A stretch of 6,746 bases of DNA from MWFE01 sp964481075 (GTDB lineage: Bacteria; Bacteroidota; Bacteroidia; Bacteroidales; Tenuifilaceae): positions 1-6,746 of the forward strand of contig CAYZSD010000175.1 in NCBI GenBank assembly GCA_964481075.1. The letters are read 5' to 3'. The notes below the pieces were generated by a model. The model saw only the letters and a program-made list of their open reading frames with translations, was not told where the DNA came from and searched no databases. Numbering within the stretch: the stretch's first letter is position 1; each line of letters opens with the position of its first letter. This document shows positions 6,259 through 6,746 of the stretch, piece after piece. The position numbers and the translations under genes are program-made.

Positions 6259-6285
6259 AGCATTTTATTTAATAATCCTAATATC

Positions 6286-6746
6286 ATGAAAAGAACTATA
6301 TCACTCCTAATCGCCCTTGGGTTATCCATCTCATTATCTGCAACTAAACCCATAGATATTGAAAAAATTGAGTCTTTTCTCGATGGTGTCATACTATCGA
6401 AACTATCTGACAAGAATATTTCTGGTGCATCAATGGTAATGGTGGATGCCGAAAAGGTTCTTCTAAGTAAGGGTTATGGATACTCCGATTGGGGAAATAG
6501 GATTCCTGTTAATCCCAGCGAAAGCCTTTTCAGAATCGGTTCGGTGTCGAAACTTTTTGTTTGGATTTCGGTAATGCAACAGGTGGAACGCGGAAATCTT
6601 GATCTCGATAGAGACATCAATGAGTATCTCAAGGATTTTAAGATCCCCAGCACCTTTCCTGACCCTATTACTCTAAGGCACTTGATGAGCCATACGCCTG
6701 GCTTTGAGGACAAGTTGGTAAGGCTTTTCTCTTACGATTCTACGCT
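6286..6746 (+). CDS. Secreted serine hydrolase, class C beta-lactamase/PBP4* family (5' part only)
   Basis: An open frame from the ATG at 6286 runs to the window edge: 153 codons with no stop, so the gene is cut by the window rather than broken. Residues 1-19 look like a signal peptide (K2-R3, hydrophobic 5-18, cleavage likely after A19 in SLSA), so the enzyme should be exported. The mature part shows ASMVMVDAEKVLLSKGYGYSD (48-68), then FRIGSVSK (82-89) with the nucleophile-lysine pair S86-x-x-K89. DLDRDINEYL (106-115) and LRHLMSHTPGF (130-140) follow, the usual succession in the beta-lactamase/transpeptidase-like superfamily. The YxN and HxG-type motifs would lie beyond the window. Members hydrolyse peptides, esters or cell-wall peptides, and few are true beta-lactamases. 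It diverges from the transketolase operon. No Shine-Dalgarno precedes the ATG. Family is confident, substrate unknown. Confidence 0.88.
   Translation, partial: MKRTISLLIALGLSISLSATKPIDIEKIESFLDGVILSKLSDKNISGASMVMVDAEKVLLSKGYGYSDWGNRIPVNPSESLFRIGSVSKLFVWISVMQQVERGNLDLDRDINEYLKDFKIPSTFPDPITLRHLMSHTPGFEDKLVRLFSYDST

Noticed and set aside
6114..6413. Minus-strand open frame of 99 codons across the divergent region
   Set aside because: It overlaps the signal-peptide region of the serine hydrolase and the transketolase promoter, and its sequence has no domain-like character. It is a shadow frame.

Overview
The window looks like a chromosomal housekeeping stretch of a Bacteroidota, probably Bacteroidales or Marinilabiliales. 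This is inferred from the DnaB and split-transketolase sequences, from promoters of the TAnnTTTG type, and from the lack of Shine-Dalgarno sequences before nearly every start codon. Base composition is moderately AT-rich throughout. I see no rRNA, tRNA, CRISPR array, insertion sequence or attachment site.

Layout: dnaB (replicative helicase) runs rightward from 65 to 1606. It converges on a run of seven leftward genes and stops 2 bp short of the last of them. In transcription order from the right these are: the N-terminal transketolase subunit (5290-6135), a methylglyoxal-synthase-like protein (4871-5269), the C-terminal transketolase subunit (3878-4831), an ECF sigma factor (3312-3860), a single-pass membrane protein that is probably its anti-sigma factor (2812-3264), a secreted Spy/CpxP-like helical protein (2341-2802), and a YjjG-type HAD nucleotidase (1609-2298). 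Gaps between them are 9 to 47 bp, and the only convincing leftward promoter lies upstream of the first gene, so they may form one long operon. On the far right, diverging from it, a secreted serine hydrolase of the class C beta-lactamase/PBP4* family begins at 6286 and runs off the window.

Functionally there are two modules. The first is a two-subunit transketolase (thiamine diphosphate site in one subunit, catalytic glutamate in the other). A small MGS-fold protein is encoded between its halves. That protein keeps most of the MGS scaffold residues but has tyrosine where the catalytic aspartate should be, so it may not be a methylglyoxal synthase. The second is a sigma / membrane / periplasmic-protein trio resembling CnrH-CnrY-CnrX-type envelope sensing, lying 17 bp behind the transketolase gene with no visible promoter of its own. 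The MGS-like protein is the most unusual item. Most of the window is otherwise ordinary for the phylum.
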